From Promethearchaeia archaeon (GTDB lineage: Archaea; Asgardarchaeota; Lokiarchaeia; Sigyniarchaeales; SOKP01): DNA of 64,000 nt. The stretch covers positions 124,001 through 188,000 of the forward strand of contig JAHQWK010000008.1 of the NCBI GenBank assembly GCA_029856145.1. The letters are read 5' to 3'. The notes under the pieces were generated by a model. It saw only the letters and a program-made list of their open reading frames with translations, did not search any database and was not told the origin of the DNA. Below are positions 35,789 to 44,193 of this stretch, piece by piece (position 1 is the first letter of the stretch; every line of letters begins with the position of its first letter). Made by a program: the position numbers and the translations under genes.

Positions 35789-36391
35789 TTAATTGAACCA
35801 GTTTACAGTTGAAACTAATTTGTGTTTGTAGTACTTTCCTAGAATTAATCTTAGAATCTCTTCAAAACAATCTAGAACCCCCTCTCCGCTGATTGCAATA
35901 GTAAATCTTGTCTCCACTTTTTGATACATATCAAGCTTTATTTCTCTTAGGAAAACTCTGGAATTAAATTTTTCTGGTAAATCTTGTTTATTAAATGCAA
36001 TTATTATTGGAATCTCTTTAAGTGATTCACGAAAATATGAGATAAGTTCTTGCCAAGACGCTAAATTACGCTCATAAACTTTTTCTTGTGAATCTGCCAC
36101 GAAGATTATCCCATCAACTGCCCGTAATGTGACTGGTCTAGTAATAAAATAAAAATCTTGACCTGTTGTGGTATAAATATGAAGTTTCAATCTCCATTCT
36201 TCATTTTGAAATGTAACTGTACCATAGTCAAAAAATAAAGTCCTATTCACAGTACTCTCAATACTGTGGAGTGCTTCACCCTTACCAAAATGAGAAAATA
36301 AAGTTTTAATAGATGTAGTCTTACCTGAAAAAGCGGGTCCGAAATAAACAATTTTAATGGAAATGGTTTTGTCAATATGGTCAATTATCAA
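35789..36391 (-). CDS. MglA/Arf-like small GTPase
   Basis: G1 YFGPAFSGKTTSIKTLF sits at residues 17-32. The sequence EWRLKLHIYTTTGQDFYFITRP carries the TxGQ form of switch II seen in MglA-type GTPases, and G4 is FNKQDLPEKF near residue 136. G5 may be AISGEG. The 200-aa length is a bare G domain plus a short tail. The start is TTG at 36391; no ATG precedes the P-loop. It is convergent with the Lrp gene. MglA family members control polarity and motility in bacteria; in Asgard archaea their role is unknown. Confidence 0.85.
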   Translation of the reverse strand: MIIDHIDKTISIKIVYFGPAFSGKTTSIKTLFSHFGKGEALHSIESTVNRTLFFDYGTVTFQNEEWRLKLHIYTTTGQDFYFITRPVTLRAVDGIIFVADSQEKVYERNLASWQELISYFRESLKEIPIIIAFNKQDLPEKFNSRVFLREIKLDMYQKVETRFTIAISGEGVLDCFEEILRLILGKYYKHKLVSTVNWFN

Positions 36392-36548
36392 TATAAACTC
36401 AACTTTTAATCTTCTTAACTGTTAATTTTAAAATAGCTTTAAAAAAGACTTGAATTATTTTCGTGTCTAAGTTAAAACAAAAATATAACAGATTTATTTC
36501 AATTTTAATACTTAAGTTAAAAAAATAAAATCATATCTAAAGACTATA

Positions 36549-37706
36549 ATGATTGAAGAAGCCCGAATTATAAAAAATCTTAAAAATTTTGCTTTTCCTC
36601 GATTATCGGGAACGGGATTTGAACTTAAAGCTTTTAATAAAGTAAAGAGAGAAGTAGAGAATTTGAATTTAGAATATAAAGTCCGGCGCTTTACTTTCAG
36701 TTCTTTTTATTCGAGATTATATCCTAAAATAGCATTTTTATCCGTCTCGTTAATTTTATTATTACTATACTTGAATATATATATGATTATGTCTTTAGTT
36801 TTTATACTCTTATTACTTGGAATAGTTATTGCGTCCATTATATTGACGAGAAAACCTGAAAAAATTCAATTTATTACAAAATTAAATTCCCAAAACCTTA
36901 TAGTAAGGATTAAATCTATGTCGAATGAAATAAAGAATAACGACAGGATTGCATTGTTTATTAGTCACATAGATTCCAAAGGACAAAGATTCAAGATTAG
37001 AATCCGGATAAGAATAATAAAACTTTGGATCTATTCTTCAATTGTTCTAGCTCTAATTATACTCTTTAAAAACTTCAGATTTATTGGATTTGAAATAATA
37101 TTTTATATTATTGGGTTGTTTCCGTTAATATTGAACATGTTCGCAACAATACTAATGATTCTTAACACTACAAATAATACTTCTGAAGGTGCTGTTGATA
37201 ATGCTTCTGGTATAGCATGCAATTTAGAGCTTTTAAACCATTATAATAATCCTGAAAACAGATTAATTAATTATAATATGTGGTTTCTTTTTACTGGAGC
37301 TGAAGAATGTGGAACAATGGGTATAAGGCATTTTTATAATAATTTGGAAAAATTTGATCGCAATAAATCGATAATATTTAATTTTGAATCTATTGGTAAT
37401 CATGTATATATATTTCCAGGAGTAAAAGGGGATCACGCCAAAAATATTGATTATTTGCTTTTGAATAATAAGAGAAATCTTCCTATCAGACATTATCATA
37501 CAGAAAGAGTTCTAGGGACTCATTCTGATGGAGTATTTTTAGGAGATAGTGGTCTTCAAGGCTTTGAATTTGGTCAGGTGGAAGCATATGATTATATGCA
37601 TACTCCTAATGATACAATTGACAAAATTGATACGAAGCTTTTAAAGAAATTATGTTTAATTCTTACAGACGCTTTAAAAAAGCACGACTCCAATTTTATT
37701 TCATAA
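36549..37706 (+). CDS. membrane-embedded M28-family zinc peptidase
   Basis: A 385-aa protein with all five M28 zinc/catalytic positions recognisable: SHIDSKG (His), VDNASGIAC (Asp bridging both metals), TGAEECGTMG (catalytic Glu pair), NFESIG (acidic ligand) and MHTPNDTID (final His). A hydrophobic hairpin at about residues 57-98 precedes the domain, and a second hydrophobic pair at about residues 160-205 is inserted between the first His and the Asp. M28 enzymes are usually aminopeptidases. The insertion would place the active site against the membrane. It starts at an ATG. Confidence 0.8.
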   Translation: MIEEARIIKNLKNFAFPRLSGTGFELKAFNKVKREVENLNLEYKVRRFTFSSFYSRLYPKIAFLSVSLILLLLYLNIYMIMSLVFILLLLGIVIASIILTRKPEKIQFITKLNSQNLIVRIKSMSNEIKNNDRIALFISHIDSKGQRFKIRIRIRIIKLWIYSSIVLALIILFKNFRFIGFEIIFYIIGLFPLILNMFATILMILNTTNNTSEGAVDNASGIACNLELLNHYNNPENRLINYNMWFLFTGAEECGTMGIRHFYNNLEKFDRNKSIIFNFESIGNHVYIFPGVKGDHAKNIDYLLLNNKRNLPIRHYHTERVLGTHSDGVFLGDSGLQGFEFGQVEAYDYMHTPNDTIDKIDTKLLKKLCLILTDALKKHDSNFIS

Positions 37707-37758
37707 ATTAAAGCAAAAATATATATCTTAAAAGTAAAAAGAGATATAACTAAAAAAA

Positions 37759-37925
37759 CTACAATATAATTTTACCTTTTTTTGCTAACTCCTGAGCTCC
37801 CTCATCTGTACTCTCTAGAATCTTAAACATCTCCTCAGGTGCGACAATTAAGGCACCATCAAGCAATTTTTATAAACAAATCATAGTACTAATGCGCACA
37901 TTCTTCTGTCAATGAAAAATTACAC
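37759..37925 (-). pseudogene. nonsense-containing partial copy of the gene at 41825-42166
   Basis: On the minus strand this stretch reads VIFH, stop, QKNVRISTMICL, stop, KLLDGALIVAPEEMFKILE and on to GAQELAKKGKIIL, stop. It matches the last 54 codons of the 113-aa gene at 41825, where the frame is intact (VIFHLQKNERINTVIGL). Two internal stops and a missing 5' half show it is dead. DNA similarity ends abruptly near 37925. Intact gene and copy lie on the same strand about 4.07 kb apart. Confidence 0.88.
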
Positions 37926-38019
37926 ATTTTTTTGATTCATACAAAAAATTAAATTTAAAAGTTGTATCTTATATAAAAATACTCTTTAACTAAAAAATCT
38001 AAAATAATGTGTGAATAAT

Positions 38020-38781
38020 ATGCCATTAGAAAGAAAGAATTTTATTGGATTTATTATTGGAACTTTTCTCGTAGCAGGGGTATCCGGTGGATTTATTGGT
38101 TATTTTTTCCCTAGAATAGCAGAAGGGGGGGCGTTTAATGTTGTTATTGATGGTAATTTTAATGCAGCTGAAGGGTGGCAATACTCCGATTGGCAATTTA
38201 TAGAATATTTATTAACTGATGATGACAATTTAGATACGCATAATTTCTTTTATGTTCATTTAACATCAACATCACTTTATATTTTAGTAGATTTTGCAAG
38301 TGATATTACTGCTAATACAACTGACGAATTTCTTGCTGTTTGGATTGATACTGACAATTCCCTCAGTGAATTTATTAGTGAGGGTCATTGGAATACCTTC
38401 GCTGCAGATCCAGGACATGAAATGTTATGTTATATACCAGAAGCGGAACATATCAATGATACACTTAATTTAGGGGGTCGTGAATATACTGCAACATTAA
38501 ATAACACAAATTCTATAGTTGAGTATGGATTCCAATCTTCTATAAATTCGCCAAATTTGCATCGAATTTTTGAAATAGAAATAGATAGAGCTGCTTTAAA
38601 AGGGTTCAATTCTACTAATTTCAATGTAGGATTTTTAGGATATGGAACAGTTTTTATTCCAATATATACTGATTTTGGTTTTTGGGGCGCTCCAACACTT
38701 TTTGTTTCAGAATTCTATGATCATAGTGGATGGGTAAGAGAACGGACTTTCTTTAAATGTGGATACGGAGTAGAAATGTAA
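38020..38781 (+). CDS. membrane-anchored extracellular beta-sandwich protein
   Basis: Residues about 7-32 (FIGFIIGTFLVAGVSGGFIGYFFP) form one N-terminal hydrophobic segment after a positive end (MPLERK), either an anchor or signal peptide. The rest is beta-rich and acidic: VIDGNFNAAEGWQYSDW, FFYVHLTSTSLYILVDFAS, EFLAVWIDTDNS. The opening VIDGNFNAAEGW resembles CBM9/DOMON-type sugar-binding domains, where DGxxxxxEW begins the fold. The ORF track starts at a GTG (38011); the ATG at 38020 is equally good. Extracellular location is inferred; ligand unknown. Confidence 0.6.
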   Translation: MPLERKNFIGFIIGTFLVAGVSGGFIGYFFPRIAEGGAFNVVIDGNFNAAEGWQYSDWQFIEYLLTDDDNLDTHNFFYVHLTSTSLYILVDFASDITANTTDEFLAVWIDTDNSLSEFISEGHWNTFAADPGHEMLCYIPEAEHINDTLNLGGREYTATLNNTNSIVEYGFQSSINSPNLHRIFEIEIDRAALKGFNSTNFNVGFLGYGTVFIPIYTDFGFWGAPTLFVSEFYDHSGWVRERTFFKCGYGVEM

Positions 38782-38878
38782 AATTAAAAAAAACCTAATT
38801 AACTTTTTTTATTTTTTTTACAGTTATTCAATTTTTTACATGTTTAATTAAGAAGTAAAAATTTCTCGAGAAAATCTT

Positions 38879-39814
38879 TCACATTATTTCTTTTTTAAAG
38901 AATTTAAGAGGATCTTCCAATTCGGGACTTTCTACAACTATAACCATTTTTTCTACTCCTAAATTTTCGACTTCCCGTATTTTTTCTTTAATATCCTCAA
39001 TATTTCCCATGAAGACGTATTTCAAATTTGATTTAAAGATCTTTTTTTCTTTTCTTATTCTTTCAAGCGCTTCATGACTACTCACTATTGTTATATTAGT
39101 ATATATAGAAATTTCAAACTCTGATAAAGCACGACCGTATTTCTTTAATTTTTCATTAATAATAGAAATACTTTCTCTAAATCTTTTTAGATCTCTTGGA
39201 ATTACATAAGCAAGGTTTACTCCATCTGCTTCTCTACAAGCAATATCGATCATTCTTTTCCCATTGTTTGTTCCAACAACGATCTGCGGGTAAGGTTTCT
39301 GAATTGATTTAGGAAAATTCCTATGGTTTTCCAGTTTCCAAAATTTTCCTTCAAAATTAGTTTCATCTTCAGTAAATATTTTCTTATAAATAGTTAGTGA
39401 CTCCTCCAACTCATCAACTCTTCTTTTTGGTGACGCAAATGGATAACTATAGGCCTCATATTCCCCTCTAAACCACCCCGCTCCCAACCACAGTAAAATA
39501 CGACCATTAGAAATATGATCTAAGGTTAAAATAATTTTTGCTAAATAAGCTGGGTTACGATAGGAATTACACAAAACAATATGACCTAATTTAATTCTGT
39601 CTGTTTCTGTAGCTAAAGCAGCTAAAAGGGTATTAGATTCTAAAAAAGGTTGTTGTCTTATTTTAAGGTCAAGAGCTTTAGTCACCCCCGCCCTAAAAAA
39701 ATGATCAGTAATATGAACAGACTCAAACCCTAATCCTTCAACCTTTACTGTTAAATCTCTAATTTCAGGATATGTATGATGTTTTAGATCTCTTACACAA
39801 TACCCAAATCTCAT
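38879..39814 (-). CDS. LLM-class F420-dependent oxidoreductase
   Basis: A 311-aa member of the luciferase-like monooxygenase TIM-barrel superfamily: MRFGYCVRDLKHHTYPEI, GFESVHITDHFF, ALATETDRIKLGHIVLCNSYRNPAYLAKIILTLDHISNGRILLWLGAGWFRGEYEAY and PQIVVGTNNGKRMIDIACREADG. In archaea such proteins normally use deazaflavin F420. Methylene-H4MPT reductase (Mer) belongs to the same superfamily, but this protein resembles generic LLM oxidoreductases more than Mer; the substrate is unknown. It is divergent from the MFS transporter. Confidence 0.85.
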   Translation of the reverse strand: MRFGYCVRDLKHHTYPEIRDLTVKVEGLGFESVHITDHFFRAGVTKALDLKIRQQPFLESNTLLAALATETDRIKLGHIVLCNSYRNPAYLAKIILTLDHISNGRILLWLGAGWFRGEYEAYSYPFASPKRRVDELEESLTIYKKIFTEDETNFEGKFWKLENHRNFPKSIQKPYPQIVVGTNNGKRMIDIACREADGVNLAYVIPRDLKRFRESISIINEKLKKYGRALSEFEISIYTNITIVSSHEALERIRKEKKIFKSNLKYVFMGNIEDIKEKIREVENLGVEKMVIVVESPELEDPLKFFKKEIM

Positions 39815-39839
39815 AGTCTTAAAAAAAACCTAACAATAT

Positions 39840-39867
39840 TAAGTCTTATCATTTTCCTCGAAAAATG
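39840..39867 (+). repeat. 28-bp direct repeat, copy 1 (upstream of MFS gene)
   Basis: This copy matches 41243-41270 at 24 of 28 bases, sharing TAAGTCTTATC and TCGAAAAATG. Copy 1 ends 134 bp before the MFS start and copy 2 ends 131 bp before the next gene's start, so the spacing to the downstream start codon is nearly the same. A common regulatory element or the edges of an inserted segment are both possible. Confidence 0.5.
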
Positions 39868-39882
39868 CAAATATAAGTAAGC

Positions 39883-39913
39883 ATTACCAAAATCATTACC
39901 AAAATTACCAAAA
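39883..39913 (+). repeat. three ATTACCAAAA iterons
   Basis: ATTACCAAAA occurs at 39883-39892, 39895-39904 and 39904-39913, followed by TTTTTGG. It lies 87-118 bp before the MFS start codon. Tandem direct sites in a promoter region suggest cooperative regulator binding, though the run is short. Confidence 0.5.
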
Positions 39914-40000
39914 TTTTTGGTTATAAAAGCTTTAATCTATTCAAAACTTCAGTTATTAAAGAAAATAATTTTCTTATTAAGTTTAAATCATTGGCGAGTT

Positions 40001-41209
40001 ATGTCTTCTACATTACAACCTCAGAAAAATAAATTCAATAGACATTTGATAATTATTTTTATTATTATGTTTACTGAAGTGCTGGGCTTCAGTATGGTTT
40101 TACCCATATTACCCTTTTTAGGGTTATCATTAGGTTTAAACGCTTTTCAAGTAGGTTTAATTATGAGTTTTTTTAGTTTTAGTCAGTTATTTGCAAGCCC
40201 TATTACAGGTAAGCTTAGCGATCGTTTTGGTAGGAAACCTATTCTATTAATAAGTCAGACTAGTACCTTAATTGGATTTTTACTTCTTGGCTTTGCGAAT
40301 TCTGTCTGGCTCTTAGTTGCTGCACGGCTTATTGATGGGCTTATAGGTAGTAATATGACTGTGAGCCAAGCATATATTAGCGATGTAACCTCTCCGCAAA
40401 ATCGAACAAAAATTTATGGATATTCAAGTGCAGTCTTCGGAGCAGGGCTAATTTTTGGTCCCGTTATTGGCGGAACATTATCAACAATTAACTACTCCAT
40501 TCCTATGCTGTTTGCGGCTGGAATAAGCCTAATCTCTATAATTTTAGTGATATCATTCTTACCAGAATCATTGTCATTAAAAAAGGAGAAATTTAAATTT
40601 AAATTTAATGAAATTATTCCCTTCGATGAAGCAAGACGCTTTTTCAAAGATTCAAATGTGCGAAAGCTCTTATTGCTCTTCTTTATCTATAATTTCGGAT
40701 TTATGCTTTTTATATCAAGTTTCACATTATTTGCAAAAGAACAAGTACAAATTACTGCTCAAGAAGTTGGATTCTTAATGGCATGGATTGGTATTTTAAG
40801 AGTAATTTTTCAGAGTCTTCTTATCAATCCCATTCAGAATAAATTTGGTGAGGATTCAGCACTGTCAATGGGTATAATTTCAATGGTATTTACCATGGTA
40901 ATACTTGTTTTTACAACAAATTATGTCTTTGCATATATTCCCCTTATTTTTATCGCATTTGGAACTGGTGTGTGTCGGCCAATTTTTACAAGTAAATTGA
41001 CAAAAAGTGTAACTAAAGAAGAAACTGGTAGTGTTTTAGGTGTGAATAATGCTTTATCCAGTATTGGACAAATAATTACACCAATTTTAGGTGGAGCACT
41101 CATTCAATATCTTCCTTCCCACTTTCTCCCGGCTCTGTCAGCAACTTTTTTCGCTATATTACTCATTCAATGGATAAAAGGATCAAAAAATTCTCAAATA
41201 TATAATTAG
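40001..41209 (+). CDS. MFS transporter, multidrug/tetracycline-efflux type
   Basis: About 12 hydrophobic helices and the MFS signature between TM2 and TM3 (GKLSDRFGRKPILLIS). IIIFIIMFTEVLGFSMVLPILPFL, ARLIDGLIGSNMTVSQAYISDVT and SSAVFGAGLIFGPVIGG place it with drug:H+ antiporters of the TetA/DHA1 kind. The ORF track extends to a TTG at 39917; the extra 28 residues overlap the iterons and do not look like a normal N-terminus, so I use the ATG at 40001, giving 402 aa. The substrate is not predictable. Confidence 0.9.
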   Translation: MSSTLQPQKNKFNRHLIIIFIIMFTEVLGFSMVLPILPFLGLSLGLNAFQVGLIMSFFSFSQLFASPITGKLSDRFGRKPILLISQTSTLIGFLLLGFANSVWLLVAARLIDGLIGSNMTVSQAYISDVTSPQNRTKIYGYSSAVFGAGLIFGPVIGGTLSTINYSIPMLFAAGISLISIILVISFLPESLSLKKEKFKFKFNEIIPFDEARRFFKDSNVRKLLLLFFIYNFGFMLFISSFTLFAKEQVQITAQEVGFLMAWIGILRVIFQSLLINPIQNKFGEDSALSMGIISMVFTMVILVFTTNYVFAYIPLIFIAFGTGVCRPIFTSKLTKSVTKEETGSVLGVNNALSSIGQIITPILGGALIQYLPSHFLPALSATFFAILLIQWIKGSKNSQIYN

Positions 41210-41242
41210 CACCCTCATCGTCAAAATATACACTTGAAATAA

Positions 41243-41270
41243 TAAGTCTTATCGTTTATATCGAAAAATG
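41243..41270 (+). repeat. 28-bp direct repeat, copy 2 (downstream of MFS gene)
   Basis: Second copy of the element at 39840-39867, located 34 bp after the MFS stop and 131 bp before the ATG of the 98-aa gene. Confidence 0.5.
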
Positions 41271-41400
41271 ATGATATCTTAATTTCAAGAAGAACTTTTA
41301 AATAGGTTGAAATAATTAAAGTCTTAGTACAAGGATTTGTACATGAATGTCCAATGATTAGAAAATTTCAAATCAAAAAAATTTTTGAAGGTGATAATTT

Positions 41401-41697
41401 ATGGGTAAATATTTAGTATTATGGGAAGTAGATTGGACCAAAATTCCAATCAATCGAAAAGAAAGAGGTATGGGCTGGAATGCTTTATTAGTCTTAGTTA
41501 AGAAAGATATAGAACAGGGTATACAAAAGGATTGGGGTGGTTTTGTAGGCGAAACAAAGGGTTATGGCATTATAGAAGCATCTGAAGTTGAAATTGGTAA
41601 ACAATTACAAAAATATGTTCCGTTTACCAAATTTGAAGTAAAAGCAATCGCAACAGTGGATCAAGTTCAAGAAGTTATAGATGATTTAAAAAAGTAA
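41401..41697 (+). CDS. 98-aa protein, possible dimeric alpha/beta-barrel (DUF3303-like)
   Basis: The sequence KYLVLWEVDWTKIP, a central helix (MGWNALLVLVKKDIEQG), KDWGGFVGETKGYGIIEASEVEIGKQLQKYVPFTKFEVKAIATVDQVQEVIDDLKK suggests a small ferredoxin-like alpha/beta fold as in DUF3303/muconolactone-isomerase-like proteins. The family assignment is by overall pattern only. The ribosome site AAGGTGAT precedes the ATG. It shares the 28-bp upstream repeat with the MFS gene. Confidence 0.6.
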   Translation: MGKYLVLWEVDWTKIPINRKERGMGWNALLVLVKKDIEQGIQKDWGGFVGETKGYGIIEASEVEIGKQLQKYVPFTKFEVKAIATVDQVQEVIDDLKK

Positions 41698-41824
41698 ATT
41701 ATACTTTGCTAAATAAGCCAAATAAACCTTTCTAACTTCATTTTTTTTTGTGAATTATTATATTTCTCCTTTTTTTTATTGAAAATTCCATTCATAAAAT
41801 TAAGGAAGAATTGAAAAAAATTGT

Positions 41825-42166
41825 TTACAAAATACTTTTAATCTTTTTTGCTAACTCCTGAGCTCCCTCATCGGCACTCTCGAGAATCTTAAACATCTCC
41901 TCAGGGGCGACAATTAAGGCAGCATCAAGAAGCTTTTGAAGACCAATAACCGTGTTAATGCGCTCATTCTTTTGTAAATGGAAAATTACCATCCCCAATT
42001 GGTTTTTGAGCTTTCCTTTCTCCGATTCTAATGCCAACCGTAAAAGTGCAGGACAGACCTCCTCTATCGTCTCTCGACTTACCCTGCGAGCATACTCATA
42101 AATTTCGCTCCTTTGGACATCAGTTAGCTGTTCAACCTTCTCTTCTATTTTCGAAATTTGTTCCAT
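41825..42166 (-). CDS. hypothetical helical protein (parent of the pseudogene at 37759)
   Basis: A 113-aa, all-helical, acidic/basic protein without cysteine motifs apart from a single Cys, beginning MEQISKIEEKVEQLTDVQRSEIYEYARR and ending GAQELAKKIKSIL. The base composition is richer in G+C than its surroundings, and a decayed partial copy lies 4 kb away, both hints of recent movement. It has no recognised domain and stands alone ahead of the motif-rich intergenic region. Confidence 0.6.
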   Translation of the reverse strand: MEQISKIEEKVEQLTDVQRSEIYEYARRVSRETIEEVCPALLRLALESEKGKLKNQLGMVIFHLQKNERINTVIGLQKLLDAALIVAPEEMFKILESADEGAQELAKKIKSIL

Positions 42167-42259
42167 TTTTCTTACTCACATCCTACTTTTTTGATTTTTT
42201 TATTTTGTTTTTTAATAATTTTTGACTAATTACTTTATTATCACTCTCATATTTAAATG

Positions 42260-42564
42260 TTTTCGGTCAAAAAAGAGAATAATTTTCGCGGATTCTGTCA
42301 AAATAGAAATTTTAGTATTTATTTATTCTACAAAATGACGAAAAAATGATCATTTGATCTTTTGGGATGTTTATGGGCAAAATCCAATTTTCAGTATTTT
42401 TTGCTTAGAATTAAAGAGACAAATTCGGAACGCATTCGACCGAAAATGGCAAACTATGGTGGGCAAAGTAATTTTTCGGTCATATGACGACAAAAAGATG
42501 ATCAATAATAGACATAACTTTTTGATACACTAATGAAATCAATCACAACTGCCGTTTTTCGTCA
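42260..42564. repeat. array of six TGAC(C)GAAAA-type motifs in both orientations
   Basis: Copies: TTTTCGGTCA at 42260-42269 and 42473-42482 (inverted form), TGACGAAAAA at 42336-42345, GACCGAAAA at 42438-42446, TGACGACAAAAA at 42485-42496, and TTTTTCGTCA at 42555-42564 (exact complement of the copy at 42336). Copies four and five form an imperfect palindrome around CATATG. The palindrome AAATGATCATTT is at 42344-42355. The stretch has no supported ORF, so the density suggests a protein-binding region or a decayed mobile-element end. Confidence 0.55.
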
Positions 42565-42653
42565 CTAAAAATTAATATTATTGTGCTTTATGAATTTTTA
42601 AACTCGATAAAATTTGTGATAATATTCATAAATTTTGGTGCAATTATGTAAAA

Positions 42654-42665
42654 GAACGATCGTTC
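42654..42665. promoter_or_regulatory. perfect 12-bp palindrome, probable operator
   Basis: GAACGATCGTTC is a perfect palindrome 90 bp before the ATG of the 89-aa gene. Its half-site GATCGTTC recurs at 42706-42713, 43 bp before the same ATG. Two related sites close to a start codon are a typical repressor-operator arrangement. Confidence 0.55.
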
Positions 42666-42755
42666 TGACTATACAAATGATCGAAAAAAGCAGTTACTTA
42701 AATATGATCGTTCGTATATATTAATTGAAAACAAAAAAATAAATGAGGGAATAAG

Positions 42756-43025
42756 ATGGGTCAAATAAATTATACTGGAAAATTGGATGATGTAATGGAA
42801 TATTATGTAAAAATTAGAGAAGCCTTAACAGGGTTATCCGATATTATTAATATTAATTTTAATGAGAAGGACTTCTATCATCAAGCTGCTTTTGATAATT
42901 TAAAGGCCTTACATGATAATATGGTAAAAGTCTTAAATACTTCGTTTACGACTCGTGAGATTCGAATGCGATTGCGGGAGTTAGAATTTGACGAGAAGGA
43001 AGCTGAAATAGTTTTTCCTTTATAA
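42756..43025 (+). CDS. hypothetical 89-aa helical protein
   Basis: MGQINYTGKLDDVMEYYVKIREALTGLSDII ... TTREIRMRLRELEFDEKEAEIVFPL; helical, charged, no cysteine or membrane segment. A good ribosome site (GAGGGAATAAG) precedes the ATG. The upstream 500 bp is rich in repeated motifs and a palindrome, and 490 bp without genes follows, so it is isolated and probably tightly regulated. No family recognised. Confidence 0.6.
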   Translation: MGQINYTGKLDDVMEYYVKIREALTGLSDIININFNEKDFYHQAAFDNLKALHDNMVKVLNTSFTTREIRMRLRELEFDEKEAEIVFPL

Positions 43026-43490
43026 ATTTTCTAAATTTTATTTTTAGCTTGTTTTTTGATTTATATTTTGGATTTTATTATTTTTAAGAGATGATTTCTT
43101 AATGATATATTCAAGATAATGAGGAGAATAGTTTTATTTTCGACACCCTATAATAACGACAACTTTCATGAAATCTTGAAATTGATATTTCCATCCGTCC
43201 AGACCTAAGAAGATATTCTATTTAAGCGATGGGAATAGAAGTTATTAGGACACTTATAGATTTGAAACTTGATATTGGGTATCCCTCACAAAAATACGAT
43301 TATCAGTTTGGTTTAGCGTGTTTTAAATGAAACTTTCGATTTATGATCAAATTTATTTTGCAACGATAGACAATTTTTATTTTCCTTATGATTATTATTT
43401 TTAATATTCTTCTTTTCGAAAACATTACATTTTATAATTCAAAATAATAAATATCTTGATTAATTTCAATACTTAATATTAAAAAATTAC
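43026..43490. other. intergenic region without a supported gene
   Basis: About 465 bp between the 89-aa gene and the second metV. It contains a 33-codon ATG frame at 43229-43330 (MGIEVIRTLIDLKLDIGYPS), with an in-frame stop two codons upstream and no family match that I recognise. Otherwise I see AT-rich DNA with no repeat or structured RNA. Confidence 0.4.
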
Positions 43491-43500
43491 TTTTTATAAA
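43491..43500 (+). promoter_or_regulatory. putative TATA box of the second metVF operon
   Basis: TTTTTATAAA lies 15-24 bp before the ATG at 43515. That close spacing implies a leaderless or nearly leaderless transcript if the ATG is used, and argues against the GTG at 43506 as a leadered start. Confidence 0.4.
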
Positions 43501-43514
43501 ACACTGTGAAAAAA

Positions 43515-44186
43515 ATGGTTGTTATAACTACTAAAAAGCCAGTTGATGAAGTTCTTAATATTCTGAAGGATAGTGATGTTAATAAGGTGTTTCTTGTAAG
43601 TTGTGGGGTTTGTTCAGCGTTATGTCAAACAGGTGGCGAACAAGGCTTAGAGGAATGGAAAAAAATCTTAGAGAATGAAGGATTTGATATAGTTAATGGC
43701 ATAGTTGTGGATGATGTCTGTGATAATAGGGAAATGGCAAAAGCTATACGTAAAAATGATGCTGACGTCCAAGAAGCTGATACTATTGTTACTTTAAGCT
43801 GTGGACTTGGTGTTCAATCTATAGTTCAAGTGCTTTCTAAGAAATATCCTGAAAAGAACGTTTTTGTTACAAATAATACAGAATTTATGGGTATGACGGA
43901 GAGGATCGGTAGATTTTATATGCGATGTTTAGGATGTGGAGATTGCCTTCTAAATGACACAGGAGGAATCTGTCCTATAACAACATGTGCAAAAGCATTA
44001 ATGAATGGACCATGTGGAGGTATGGTTAATGGCAAATGTGAGGTTGGCAATTATGAAAACGATTGTGGATGGGTTCTAATTTATAAACGTTTAAAAGAAA
44101 TTGGAAGGCTGGATTTGTTTAAGAAGTTAAGAGAACCAAGAGATTGGAGTAATTCTGGGCATCAACGAGAGGTAGTATGGAGGTAG
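43515..44186 (+). CDS. metV: MetV-like protein, second copy
   Basis: A 223-aa paralogue of the MetV at 33583. The N-terminal half differs (VSCGVCSALCQTGGEQG in place of GCDGCC), but the C-terminal cysteine set is the same: CLGCGDCLLNDTGGICP ... CAKALMNGPCGG ... GKCEVGNYENDCGWVLIYKRLK. The ORF track starts at GTG 43506; MVVITTKKPVDEV from the ATG at 43515 matches the family N-terminus better. metF follows after 7 bp. No Hdr gene is adjacent, so the electron partner of this pair is unclear. Confidence 0.9.
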   Translation: MVVITTKKPVDEVLNILKDSDVNKVFLVSCGVCSALCQTGGEQGLEEWKKILENEGFDIVNGIVVDDVCDNREMAKAIRKNDADVQEADTIVTLSCGLGVQSIVQVLSKKYPEKNVFVTNNTEFMGMTERIGRFYMRCLGCGDCLLNDTGGICPITTCAKALMNGPCGGMVNGKCEVGNYENDCGWVLIYKRLKEIGRLDLFKKLREPRDWSNSGHQREVVWR

Positions 44187-44193
44187 AATCAAA

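Noticed and set aside
38879-39814. LLM protein as Mer (methylene-H4MPT reductase)
   Set aside because: It belongs to the same superfamily, but the sequence resembles general F420-type LLM oxidoreductases; a Mer label is not supported.
39917-40000. N-terminal extension of the MFS transporter from a TTG
   Set aside because: The stretch begins at the iterons and lacks family similarity; the ATG at 40001 gives a normal MFS N-terminus.
43229-43330. 33-codon ORF starting MGIEVIRTLIDLK
   Set aside because: No ribosome site, no family, in-frame stop just upstream; chance ORFs of this length are expected.
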